Source of the DNA: Ilex aquifolium
Taxonomy: Eukaryota > Streptophyta > Magnoliopsida > Aquifoliales > Aquifoliaceae
DNA: 64,000 bases
Direction of reading: 5' to 3'
NCBI GenBank assembly: GCA_951799425.1
Contig: OX637401.1
Coordinates: 18,253,501 to 18,317,500 of the forward strand
The notes under the pieces are model-generated. The model ran no database searches. It was not told the DNA's origin and worked only from the letters and a program-made list of their open reading frames with translations. Position numbers and translations under genes: made by a program. Shown here one piece after another: positions 23,201 through 33,767 of this stretch. The first letter of the stretch is position 1, and each line of letters starts with the position of its first letter.

Positions 23201-24287
23201 GAGGACTGCTTGGGCTGATATTCGGGGTGTGGCTCCAGTTCGTGCTGGGTTTTCTTGTGTCTGGCAGAGGCATATTCTGACTCAAATCTCCTTCTTTATG
23301 TGGCGGTTGTTTCATGGTTTCCTGGCCACAGATGATGGCTTAGAGAGACGGGGTTTCCATGTAGTATCCCGGTGTGTATGTGGTGGGGTTGTTGAGACTC
23401 TTAGACATCTTTTTCTGGATTGTCCACTTGCAGTTCAGGTGTGGGGTCACTTTTATCGGATGTTTGTGATCAGATGTTGGCCGTTTCAGTCTCCTTATGC
23501 TTTGATGCTTCATTGGCGGCGTTGTGCTCCTTCTGCAGGTCACGTGCGGGTATTGCTACCGTGCTTCATTCTATGGCACTTATGGAAGGCGCGTAATGCT
23601 TATAGGTTCGATGGCCAGGCCTTTCAGGTGAATGTTGTGATTCAGAGGGTTATGACCAATATGCAATTGGTTGGGCTTGCTTTTGGGTTTGCTCCAAGTC
23701 AGTTGCGTCGGGATGAGTCAGTTGAGTTTGTAGGTTCTCTTAGGGTCTTGGTTCCTCGACCTCGACCTCTTCGCTTGGTTGCTTGGACTCGTCCTGTAGC
23801 AGGTTGCCTGAAGATCAGCGTTGACGGCTGTTCTAAAGGCAATCCGGGGCTGTCTGCGGCAGGGGGTATTATTCGGGACCACCAGGGTCGGGTACTTAGG
23901 GCTTTTTGCTCGTTTCTAGGGCATCAGCCTATTCTGTATGCAGAGTTGCAGGCGGTTTGTGCTGGGTTGGAGTTGGCCGCAGATTTGGGAGCTTCAGAGT
24001 TGGTAGTGGAGTCAGATTCAGCTACAGTGGTTTCTTGGGTTTCTTCTCAGGGTACTAGGTGCTGGGTTTATGCTTACCTGCTTGCTCGGATTCGGGTTCT
24101 GTGTGCTTCTCTCTCGGCTTGCGTCTGCCACGTCCTACGGGAAGCGAATCAGGCTGTAGACTTCATGGCTAATTGGGCTTGCTCTCAACAGCTCAATCAG
24201 CGATTCCCTGATTCGTCATCCCTTCCTTCTGGGATTGCTGGCATCCTCGTCTTGGACGCTCGACAGACCCCTCACGTTCGTCGTTGA
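20195..24287 (+). pseudogene. LINE ORF2: endonuclease, reverse transcriptase, RNase H
   Basis: The start ATG at 20195 overlaps the ORF1 stop (ATGATTAG). Order: apurinic-type endonuclease (WNIRG near 20,216; GGDFNVV near 20,595; SDHSPLL near 20,845), reverse transcriptase in an unbroken 1,082-codon stretch from 21,039 (FRPISLCN; LDMAKIYD with Asp at codon 291; GGLQQGDPLSP; FADD at codons 395-398), a zf-RVT segment (FFMWRLFHGFLATDD, CVCGGVVETLRHLFLDCP) and a C-terminal RNase H (ISVDGCSKGNPG, AELQAV, VESDS; Asp929, Glu969, Asp993 present). Disruptions lie only in the endonuclease part: TAG 20429, TGA 20528, a frameshift near 20,735 and TAA 21012. It would have primed reverse transcription at nicked chromosomal sites; this copy cannot make a full protein. 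Confidence 0.9.
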
Positions 24288-24526
24288 GTTTTATTTTAAT
24301 TTCCTATTATTTTGTTCTGTGAGGATTTCCCACTTTGCTTTTCTATTAATTTATTTGTCATGCTTTTGGTGGTGAGTCACCTCGCTTTTGCTTTGACTTT
24401 CTTCCACTTCTGGAGGCTTGGCTTTATGACCTCCTCCCTTGTACATTTTTCCTTTTAGTTATATATACTGGTAGAGGTCCTGCCAAACCACCCACCCACA
24501 CTGGGTGGCTTTGAGAAAAAAAAAAA

Positions 24527-27500
24527 TTTAAATTGACAATTCAGCATGAATTAAACTTATTAATTTGGATAAATCCTACTACTGAAAAATAATTAAAATA
24601 TCTTTCAATTAATTATTCATCGGAGGGGTGTGAGAATCGTGTTACTTATAAGTTACAAGAAGTTTCGTACTTGACTAACCTTCTTTCGTTGATTGACTTT
24701 GACTATTTAAGTCACGACAGGCTTAGCCAGTCATGTTGGTACCAAAATGAGGTTGATAAATTGATGCCCACAATCCATGTTGAGGTGATAAAGGTGGGAC
24801 CTTTCTTTTCCCTCCTAGCCTGTCTCTTTTGATTTTGTCCGGATTTGTTATCTTTCTCTAAGCTTAATTACATGCAACATAATATAGCACACACACACAT
24901 ATATATATATACACACACACAAACACACGCACACACACACACACATATGTATAAATATATTATTTATACACACAAATATGCATGTAAATCACTTCTGTAA
25001 AGTAATACTTCCTGTTTTTTAAACAAAATTGATATTTTGCTTAAAAAATTATTTCAAAAAAAATTAAAAGTGTCTACTTACTATCCAAATCAAGTTTCGT
25101 GTAGTGACTTTTTTCATTGACTAACGACTTTGAATATTCAAGTCATGACAGGCCTAGCCTGTCATGTTGGCACCAAATAAGGTTGATAGGCTGATTCTCA
25201 CAATCCACATATATAGAGGAGATAGGGTTGGTGGATTAGTTCCGAATCAGTCATTATCTGAAATGATTGTACTCATGGAGAAGAAACAACCTATTATGTA
25301 CGTGGACTTGTAGATACAAATCTATTATGGTGTTTTTAATTTAATGATTGCTTTATAATGGGAAATATTTGTTTTAATCATGTATTTTTCAAAATTGGAA
25401 TATAACAAAATTTTCAAATGCACGTAATCAATCACAAATTATATATATATAAATTACACACAAACTTTATACAATCAACATAACTTGATTTCAGCACAGA
25501 AAAATTTATGCCTCACCACCTACACCACCATAGACGAGAAAGAGAGAAAATAGACGATCGTGAGGAGCACCAAAGAAAAAAACAACCGTGAGGAGCATAG
25601 GAGAAAAGACAATCGCCGGCGAAGACCTTCGGTCTTCGTTGGATGGACAATGGCAATGGAGAGAGAGAGAGAGAGAATGAAATGAGTTTAAGTACTTCCA
25701 CAAAAAAATACCGTTTTTGTTGCTAACAAAGCTCGAAGCCTGGATCTCATTAACTCTCGCCCCAGCCCGACACGCTTGTTTCTGTATCCCTTGTTTCTTG
25801 GATCATCTTTTTTCTATTTCTTATTTTTGGGCATTGTCTTCAAAACAACTTGTCTTATATAGAACAGAAACACGACTCCAAATGCATTTTTATTTCCTTT
25901 TTTTGCAAAAAATTAAAACAAAAAAAAAATGCGAAATAAAAAACACCTACCAAACGCACCCGAATATTTCTATTTTTTGTACCAAAATTGATATTTTGCT
26001 TAAACACTTATTTCAAAAAAAAAAGAGATATTAATAGTGTCTGCTTACTTTTCAAATATAGAGATGCACAAGCAAGAACTTCTTTCAAATTTTGGTGGAC
26101 TAGTTCTAAATCCAGTTTCGTGTAGTGACTTTTTTCATTAACTGACTTTAAATATTCAAGTCACAAAATGTCTTAGCCTGTCATGGTGGCACCAAATGAG
26201 GTTGACAAGTTAATGCTCACAATCCACATACAGAAGCAATAAGAGTGGGGACCTTTTTCTTTCTTCCAGCTTCCCTCTTGTTTTAATTTTGTCCAGGCTT
26301 GCTATATATAGTTGTTTTTATAACAAAACTCCTATTTTGTTTAAAATATTGTTAGAAGAAAAGATAAAAAAGTGCCTGCTTACATTGCAAACATGAATCC
26401 ACTTCCAAATTTTGGTGCACTAACTGCACTCATGAAGAAGAAACAACCCAGTATATACATTGACTTGTAAATACAAATCTATAATAGTATTTTTAATGAT
26501 TTCTTTATAGCCGAAAATCTTGATTTTTTAATCACGTATTTTTCATAACATAAAATTTTTAAATACATATAATCCATCACAAATTACGTATATAGATTAC
26601 ACACAAACTTTATACTCCTATACCAGCACTAATCAGTAGGTACTTCTTTTTGTTAAACCATGCATGTTTACTTGGACAGATTTCTTTTTGTTAAACTATC
26701 ACATCCAATCAGTAACATATAAGATTAGTGGAATCTATTTTACCTATTCGTTATCTTTTAATTGGATGGTGACACCATGTGACAGTGATGACATGATGTC
26801 ACCGTTGCAATGAATATTTTCTCTAAAAGAGGGTTGATGCCCACAATCCACACACTATTGATAAGGTGGGACCTTTCTCACCATGGCCTCTCTCGTATTG
26901 GCTCCTTTAGAAGACTACTCCATGCCAATGTAGGTAGTTGGTGTATCCGGTCATTAAACAAACAAACAAAAAGTATTCGGTCATATTATGATGTTTTTAA
27001 TTTAATGATTGCTTTATAATGGGAAATATTGGTTTTAATCATGTATTTTTAAAAATTAAAATATAACAAAATTTTCAAAGACACATAATCAATTACAAAT
27101 TATGTATATAAATTACACACAAATTTTATATAATCAACATAACTTGATTTCAGCACAGATAAATTTACGTCTCACCACCTATAGCACCATTAATCAATCG
27201 GTACATATTTTTGTCAAACCATGCATCTTACTTAGACAGATTGCTTGTTTGACGGGCCATATTTTTGTTGATTGACAAGAACTTTAAAGCGACACACCGA
27301 CTTTTAGTTGGTGACCTTTGCACCAAAACTGGGTTGATGCCCACAATCCACACACTAGTGATAACGTGGGACCTTTCTCACCATGGCCTCTCTCGTATTG
27401 TCTCCTTTAGAAGACTAATCAATGCCAATGTATGTAGTTGGTGCATCCGATCATTAAACAAACAAAAAAAAGTATTTGGTCATTATCGAGTTACATGTTT

Positions 27501-27576
27501 GTAATTTTTTTTAATCACAAGAAAACCCTCCGAGACTTTCTTTTTGAACTCAGGAAAAATAAACTTCGATACTTTT
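24527..27576. repeat. local segmental tandem duplications, no gene
   Basis: One segment recurs about five times in direct orientation: near 24,655-24,815, 25,085-25,215, 26,095-26,260, 26,820-26,960 and 27,300-27,475. Shared words include gacaggc(c)tagcc(a/t)gtcat, ggcaccaaatgaggttga, cccacaatccacacact and gtgggacctttctcacc. A second segment (atgattgctttataatggga; tacaatcaacataacttgat) pairs 25,325-25,500 with 26,985-27,165. A CA/TA microsatellite lies at 24,885-24,960. Reading frames in the block are short and not shared. Confidence 0.75.
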
Positions 27577-28354
27577 TGATGGGCCAAGCCCAAGGGCCCA
27601 ACTCATGTTATAAAGTCTGGTCCGAGTTTATAACCCAATTCTAAGAGATCCAGCAAATCTAGTCCAATGTGGTCAATCCGGTCAAGGTCATCAGGCTCAA
27701 GGAGCTACAACAGCAGGGGAGCATGGAAGGGTCATCCAAGAGCCTCCTCCTAGCTACCTTGGAGTACGGGTCATCCAAGAGCCTCCTCCTAGCCACCTTG
27801 GAGTAAGGGTCATCAAAGAGTCTCCTCCCCGCCACCTTGGAGTAAGGGTCATCAAAGAGTCTCCTCCCCGCCACCTTGGAGTAAGGGCCATCCCAAGAGC
27901 CTCATCCTCGTCGCCCGGAGAGAATCAACATTCCCTCATCCTTTGACCAAGTCCTTCGGAGTGCACCATAACTTCCTTGCCGGTTGAGGAGAGGAAAAGT
28001 TGTCAAGCCATTTAACTACTATTAAAGTAGTCTCAATCTGTTGTGACCGCTGGATTAGCTACTAAGTTAATACTCATTATGAGACAACCACTATAAAATG
28101 TAAGCCCCACCAACACTTGGGGGGCAAGACACTCATTCAGGCAAATCTCTCATCTCCCTCTCTCAAAGCTTGTAACCTTCTGCTCCCAACACGCCGGAGT
28201 TAATAAAATACCGGCGACCTTTGCCATTCAAAGTGGACGTAAGTCATGTTGACCGAACCACTATAAACATTGTCTTCTCTTTCTCTACTTATTTTATTGC
28301 ATTTTATATTATTTAATTGACAGGTGGTGTGCAAACCAATTTTGTGCATCATCA
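27577..28354 (+). mobile_element. solo LTR, Ty3/gypsy Tat-like (fossil)
   Basis: Begins TGATGGGCCAAGCCC and ends TTTGTGCATCATCA, flanked by the perfect 5-bp repeat ctttt (27572-27576, 28355-28359). Its second half matches the LTRs of the full element at 36.3 kb (ccactataaaatgtaagc, caacacttggggggca, aaagtggacgtaagtc, ttgaccgaaccactata). It differs by a 39-bp tandem repeat in its first half. No internal region remains, so it arose by LTR recombination. Confidence 0.85.
27729..27920. repeat. 39-bp tandem repeat inside the solo LTR
   Basis: Units begin gggtcatccaagagcctcct at 27729, 27768, 27807 and 27846, with a degenerate fifth; spacing is exactly 39 bp, so the opposite strand shows a repetitive artefactual frame. 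Confidence 0.9.
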
Positions 28355-28682
28355 CTTTTAATCACAAGCAAATCACATATATCTATTATACTGATGAAAC
28401 GCCAAGAAGGGAAATCAAAATTAAGACATCTAAGTATATTGCGCAATATAAAGTTAACACCACACAATTAGCTTACCCGGTGCAAGTTTCTTGTTTCCAC
28501 TTTAATAGGGCAATTGCATACCTATTTCCTTTTTTCAAGAAAAATTTATCAATGGATGGTTGTGTTCCTCTTGATAAGTTATTCGCAATACATACACCAC
28601 CTACCACTTTTACGGAACCCTCTCCAACAACTCTACTTGGGAATTCTAAATTAAATGGCCTACACCCATTAAGTAGCCCGAT
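28355..28682. other. intergenic DNA
   Basis: An open frame of 129 codons exists but has no recognisable domain and no splice or start context; I do not call it a gene. Confidence 0.4.
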
Positions 28683-28903
28683 AAGACTCCTTTCCAATTT
28701 TAAAATAATTTGAGGATCTTTCAATTATTTTTGAAGGGTGAAGATCTGTTAATGTCATCATGCCTAATATATTTTTAAATTTTAAAATTTCAAGTGTTTT
28801 GTGCAGGAGATAAAATTTGATGACATAGAACGACCTTCACCATTCAAAAAGAATCAAAAGGATTCACCAATTATTTTAAATTTGGAGAGAAGTTAAATTC
28901 GAT
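28683..28903. mobile_element. foldback MITE
   Basis: Left words ccaattttaaaataatttga, tttttgaagggtgaagatc and atgtcatcat recur inverted on the right (atgacatagaacg, ccttcaccattcaaaaagaa, aattattttaaatttgg). Arms are about 90 bp. End points are approximate and no target duplication is certain. Confidence 0.5.
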
Positions 28904-29590
28904 GGAAATATGTTCAAATATTAATTAAATGAAATAAATGAAAATAAAATAATACTGTCTTCCATACAGGGACAGAGGTAAGCCATAGCTTGGGCCCATG
29001 GCCCCCTGTAATTTCTATAGCATGGGGTCCATAGGATGGTTGCTGAAGTGTTTTATATGTCAAAGAGACTTGGCCCACTTTGATAACTTATTTATTGGTA
29101 CAAGAGAAGATATGTGGACCAATTAACCATGAGACAATAATATACTATTTTTCTTTCCTAATTAGATCAATTAAAGTTGTTCTTTTCCTACTGTCTCCAT
29201 AAAAATATCTCTTTAGTAAATGAAAAGGCAACAAAAAAAAACAACACTTTCTAATTTCTTTGAGTTTCCATTCTTCTCCCACAAAAGAACTCGTTGCCCC
29301 TATGACTCCAAAGTACATTCTTGAGTCTTTCATCCAATCATTGATCGGACAAAAATAATTGCTAATTTTTTCTCCATTGATTAACCGGTTAATATTATTA
29401 AAAACTACTGCTTTTGTTCATCTTATTTTGGCGTGAATAGTTTTGTTTGTATTGAATATTGGAAAAATATCATTTTGCTCCCGGAAAGATATAAAAAAAT
29501 TTAATTTGTCCCCCAAATGATTAATTTTCTCACATTACCCCCTGAAATATTATGTCAAATCAACCATTTAAGAATCACAAAATAGGCATG
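28904..29590. other. intergenic DNA
   Basis: Contains a cagaggtaagccatagcttg/ggcccatggcccc phrase near 28,980 like the end of a hAT MITE, but no partner end. No gene. Confidence 0.35.
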
Positions 29591-29887
29591 TTCACTCCTT
29601 TTCTATACTCTCCAAAATCCACATACATGATGTGTGTTCAAACATTAATTGGAGTGAAATTATTAATTACTCTATTTTAGATCATCATAAATATTTCTAC
29701 AAATTGATGATGGTATCATGATTGATAAAAACATAATAACCAAATAACAAAAAAAAAAGATACATAATACGGTTTTCCATATAAAGTTTTTCTAAATTTA
29801 CGTCTACATATATGCCCCCCTTCCACCTCTTCTGAAAACTATCTTCTATTCTTGTTGTAAAGTCACTCTCTCTCTCTCTCTCCTCCA
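29590..29887 (+). promoter_or_regulatory. 5' flank of the receptor kinase
   Basis: The DNA upstream of the start codon shares order and wording with the orphan flank at 16,030-16,320, suggesting it holds conserved promoter and leader sequence. A CT-rich patch (29,866-29,884) lies just before the ATG, as is common in plant leaders. No single TATA box stands out. Confidence 0.45.
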
Positions 29888-30823
29888 ATGTTGAGAGAAA
29901 ATCTCATTGTTGTGGGTTTCATCACAGCCCTTGTTCTCATCCACTTCCCTCAACCATGTTGGTGTAAGCAGAATAATCACTGTGACCCTTCTTCCTGCGG
30001 CAATATCCATAACATCAGTTACCCTTTCCGATTGAAAGATGATCCAAAAAACTGTGGTAACCCTAAATATGAGCTTGCTTGTGAAAATAATGCAGCAGTT
30101 TTATACTTGGGTGACCATAAACGTAAATACCTCGTTCAATCTATCAACTATCCTAACTTCACAATCCGCCTTGTTGATTCTGCTCTACAAAAAAAGAATA
30201 ATTGCTTCTTTCTTCCTCAGTATTCTTTAACCAGCTACAACTTCACTTACATAGATCCATATAGCACTAATAACCATATACAGGAAATCGGACAATTTAG
30301 ACAGCAGATAAACAAGCCTGTAATTTTTCTGAATTGCCCATATCCAGTAGATTCTCCTCTCTACTTGGAGATAGGACAGTGCATCAATGGAGTTTATACT
30401 GCAAACTCCTCTTTCTCCACCTCTTCCAGAATACACTCTTATGTCAATGTTAGCGGCTTGATGGCAGCAGAAGTGAGAGAGAGGTGCAGTATAGAGCTAA
30501 TGGTGATGACATCGTGGGCGTTTAAGGATGATAATAATATCTCTTTTTCAGACATCTACGACGCCATAGAATATGGGTTTGAGCTTTCTTGGTTCAAAAC
30601 TCAGTGTGAAAATTGCGAGTCTGGGGATTGCTTCCTTGATGGCGACAATCAGAAAGTTTGCTTAAGAGATGGTTCTTGCATCTTTCTTGGAACGGTTATA
30701 GAAATCGGAGCGCCATTGAGTCAATCATTCATTTATGCGGCATTGAATCTGTTATACAGTCTGTTATACCGTACTACGCCATTCGGATTATCAACCAATT
30801 GCGGTAAGAAATCGAAAAATAGA

Positions 30824-30877
<54 letters not shown>

Positions 30878-33767
30878 TAGTCTGATTTCTCCTCGCCTTT
30901 ACTTTACCTGATCGATTTCTTTATGGACTAATGGGGTAATTTTCACTTAATCTGTGGGAGAGTGTACAGTTGTGGGTTGGACTAGACAGATTGACTAATG
31001 ATATATTGCTAGAACTTCAAAATCTATTATAGAAAGTCATCAAAATTCACAGCAAATTTGTTTTGGAACCTAACATTATGGAGCAATGTGTTACAAAAAA
31101 TCAAACTTCAAAGAATAACGGTATTAATTTTCCTACCTTGTTCACCTAATTAAATGACAAAATTGAGAAACTAAATGAGCATCTCATATGATTTTAAACT
31201 GAATAATATATAACAGAGTGCGTAGGAAGACAGATCAATTTAGTTTAATGGGTCATAACATGCTAACAACATCCCATAAAGCTGTATTATGTAACAAAAA
31301 ACTTGTTACAAAACCGATGGGATTATTTCCGGTTTAAATTTCCCTTTTTTACTATGTTTTATTGTTGAGCAATGCTACATGGACTTAAAAAGTAGACTTA
31401 AAAATTAGATTTAATAATCATAATCATTGATTTCACTGGGGGTCCCAGTATTTATTGGGATCTACTATCTATTCAATAATTGTGATTTTCAAGTCTATTT
31501 TTTAAGTTTAGTTTTTAAGTCCATATAGCATTACTCTTTATTGTTTTATTCTCTGATGGTAATCTTTACATGAACAATACAGGCACCAAGGGAATTTTTT
31601 TGGGCATCTTTTCCTGTGAGTATTCTTTCTTTTTCTCTACATGTTTATTTCTCTACCACCTAGGCAGATTCCAACATGACTTAACTTGGAACATGGGGAG
31701 TGAAACGGACGCTAGCACTACATCCCAAGTTCAACTCTCCTAACCATATAAATTTCTAATTAAATTGGTACGTGTGATCACCTTGTGCCCAAAAGATGGG
31801 TGATTGGATGTTTTCCCTTTACATGGGGAAGAAAAAACTAGATATGACTTGGGGCCTCAAGCCTAGACAATGGTGTCCGAATGAAAATTGTTAAGCAAGG
31901 GCTCAACCCTGCCCTGCGATATATGTAAACTATGTTACTTGCAAAGCTGAATTTGACTCATGCTGATCAACTTATACACATGACCCTCTTGTTTTAATTA
32001 CTTGTGTGGCATTTTTGCAGATATCCAGCTAGCCATTTTGCTTATCGTAGGTAAGCCCCTGCATCTTTTCTAATTTAATTATTAATATATGTTCTACAGT
32101 AGTACATAACTGCTTTGATAGTTTTGAAGGAATGAAAATAAGAGAAATAGAAACCAGAAAAAATAGGGAAACCTAACCCATTCATTTGAATAAGAAGTGA
32201 AGAGAGACAGTGAAGGAACGTACGGAAAGATTTTTGAGTTTCTCAGTATTCAAATTATGTTGCTTTAGCCAACTGTGTAGGTGGTAATCACGTAGAGAAG
32301 TGATGTGTTTTGTACTGCACATACCAAATAAGTAGGGTATAAAAAAGGCCTATGTTTAGAAGTTTTTTCAACTAAGAACCATGGTTATAGTGAGGGCGAG
32401 TCTTGATGTAGCTATAAGGTTGATCCATTGTGACCTGAGCGTTACGGGTTCAAGTCAAAGGAATAGTCTCTTTGCATGTGGGGTAAAGCTGTGTACGCGT
32501 GCCCCTCTTTAGATCCTACAGTAGTACAAGAGCAGTGCACTATATTGCTCGTCTTTAACCATGGTTCTAATGATACAGCCACTGGATCAGTTTCTCATGG
32601 CTTTCCTCTTAATTTTCTTGCACAGGACTGCACATTGCAGCAATATTTCTGATTGGGTTACCAAGCATATTTGTGTTTATAATCTATAAACTGCGAAGAA
32701 GGCATTTGTCGATGTTTGATGCAATTGAAAGGTTTCTACGAAGTCAGAATAACTTCATGCCCATTAGGTACTCCTATTCAGAGGTTAAAAAGATGACAAA
32801 AGGCTTCAAGGACAAATTGGGTGAAGGGGGTTATGGTACTGTGTATAAAGGAAAGCTTCGAAGTGGCCGATTTGCAGCAGTAAAGATATTGGGCAAATCC
32901 AAAGCTAATGGGCAAGAATTCATCAATGAGGTTGCATCGATAGGAAGGATTCACCATGTCAATGTGGTGCAGCTAATTGGATTTTGTGCTGAGAGATCCA
33001 AGCGCGCTCTTGTGTACGAATTCATGCCGAATGGTTCACTGGAGAAGTACATCCTTCCTCGAGAAGGAAGGATCTCCTTGAGCTGGGAGAAGAAGCACGA
33101 GATTGCACTTGGTGTGGCTCGTGGAATTGAATACTTGCATCGAGGCTGTGATATTCAGATTCTCCATTTCGATATCAAGCCACACAACATTCTTCTAGAT
33201 GATAACTTCATTCCAAAAGTTTCTGACTTTGGGCTAGCCAAATTGTATCCAACTGATAACAGCATTGTGAATCTAACTGCAGCTCGGGGAACAATAGGTT
33301 ATGTAGCTCCAGAGTTGATCAACAGAAGCATTGGAGGTGTCTCATCTAAGGCTGATGTTTACAGCTTTGGAATGTTGTTGATGGAAATGGTAGGATTAAA
33401 GACAGAGTTGATGCACACTGAAGAGAATTCTACCCAATACTTTCCATTCTGGATTTACGATCGGTTCAATAAAGGCAAGGAAATTGAAATTGAAGAAGCA
33501 ATTGATGATGAAAAGAAAATCACTAGGAAGATGACCTTGGTTTCATTATGGTGCATCCAAACAAATCCAGTTGGTCGTCCTTCAATGAGAAAGGTAGTGG
33601 AGATGCTAGAAGGGGAAGTTGAACATTTGCAAATGCCTCCTGATCCTTGTCAAACTACTCAAGATGCACCATTTGAGCAAGCATTCAGTGGAGAATCCAC
33701 AGAGTCAGAGGCTTTGCTGTGTAATTCTTCTAGTTACATCAACTCCTTAGATGTGGTTATAGATTGA
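29888..33767 (+). CDS. LRK10L-type receptor-like protein kinase (four exons)
   Basis: Exons 29888-30803, 31583-31615, 32021-32050 and 32626-33767 join in frame at GT-AG sites to 706 codons plus stop. Residues 1-26 are a signal peptide; a cysteine-rich extracellular part follows (GUB_WAK type: [28 protein letters not shown]; then a WAK-associated C-terminal region with CENCESGDC). Two mini-exons lead into the membrane span (about 322-350), then a kinase: glycine loop [18 protein letters not shown] lysine, HFDIKPHN catalytic loop, [16 protein letters not shown]. It is non-RD (Phe instead of Arg before the catalytic Asp), typical of immune receptor kinases. Role inferred: cell-surface perception in defence, plasma membrane; ligand unknown. 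Looks intact. Introns carry a MITE, a microsatellite and a SINE. Confidence 0.9.
30825..30876. repeat. (TA)n(TG)n microsatellite in intron 1
   Basis: About 15 TA-type units followed by 10 TG units, 20 bases after the donor of exon 1. Confidence 0.95.
31367..31536. mobile_element. 170-bp MITE in intron 1 of the receptor kinase
   Basis: Terminal inverted repeats gagcaatgctacatggactt / aagtccatatagcattactc, with a perfect 9-bp flanking repeat tttattgtt (31358-31366, 31537-31545), which points to Mutator-type mobilisation. Confidence 0.85.
32387..32556 (+). mobile_element. tRNA-derived SINE (Au-like) in intron 3 of the receptor kinase
   Basis: Contains tcttgatgtagctataaggt (A-box area), gacctgagcgttacgggttc with the B-box gggttcaagtc, then gtctctttgcatgtggggta and gctgtgtacg, the order seen in plant Au SINEs. 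A perfect 10-bp repeat aaccatggtt flanks it (32377-32386, 32557-32566). Confidence 0.85.

Larger units (their letters stand above)
18781..24526 (+). mobile_element. L1-type LINE with RNase H, 5'-truncated in ORF1, nearly open
   Basis: A 5.7-kb block much richer in GC than its surroundings, with ORF1 (DUF4283 plus CCHC knuckle), ORF2 (endonuclease, reverse transcriptase, zinc-binding RVT segment, RNase H), a 240-bp 3' UTR and an 11-bp A tail at 24516-24526. The ORF1 frame is open right from 18,781 without an ATG, so the 5' end is probably truncated. The 3' UTR ends in a small hairpin (ccacccac ... gtgggtgg-like) before the tail. No target duplication could be confirmed. Only five disruptions are seen in 5.5 kb, so it is young. 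Confidence 0.9.

Noticed and set aside
20650-23543. Minus-strand frames opposite LINE ORF2
   Set aside because: Shadows of the plus-strand reverse transcriptase frame.
27659-27874. Repetitive DDPYSKV frame on the minus strand
   Set aside because: Produced by the 39-bp tandem repeat of a solo LTR; no start, no conservation.
28324-28713. 129-codon plus-strand frame after the solo LTR
   Set aside because: No domain, no upstream signals, starts within the LTR end.
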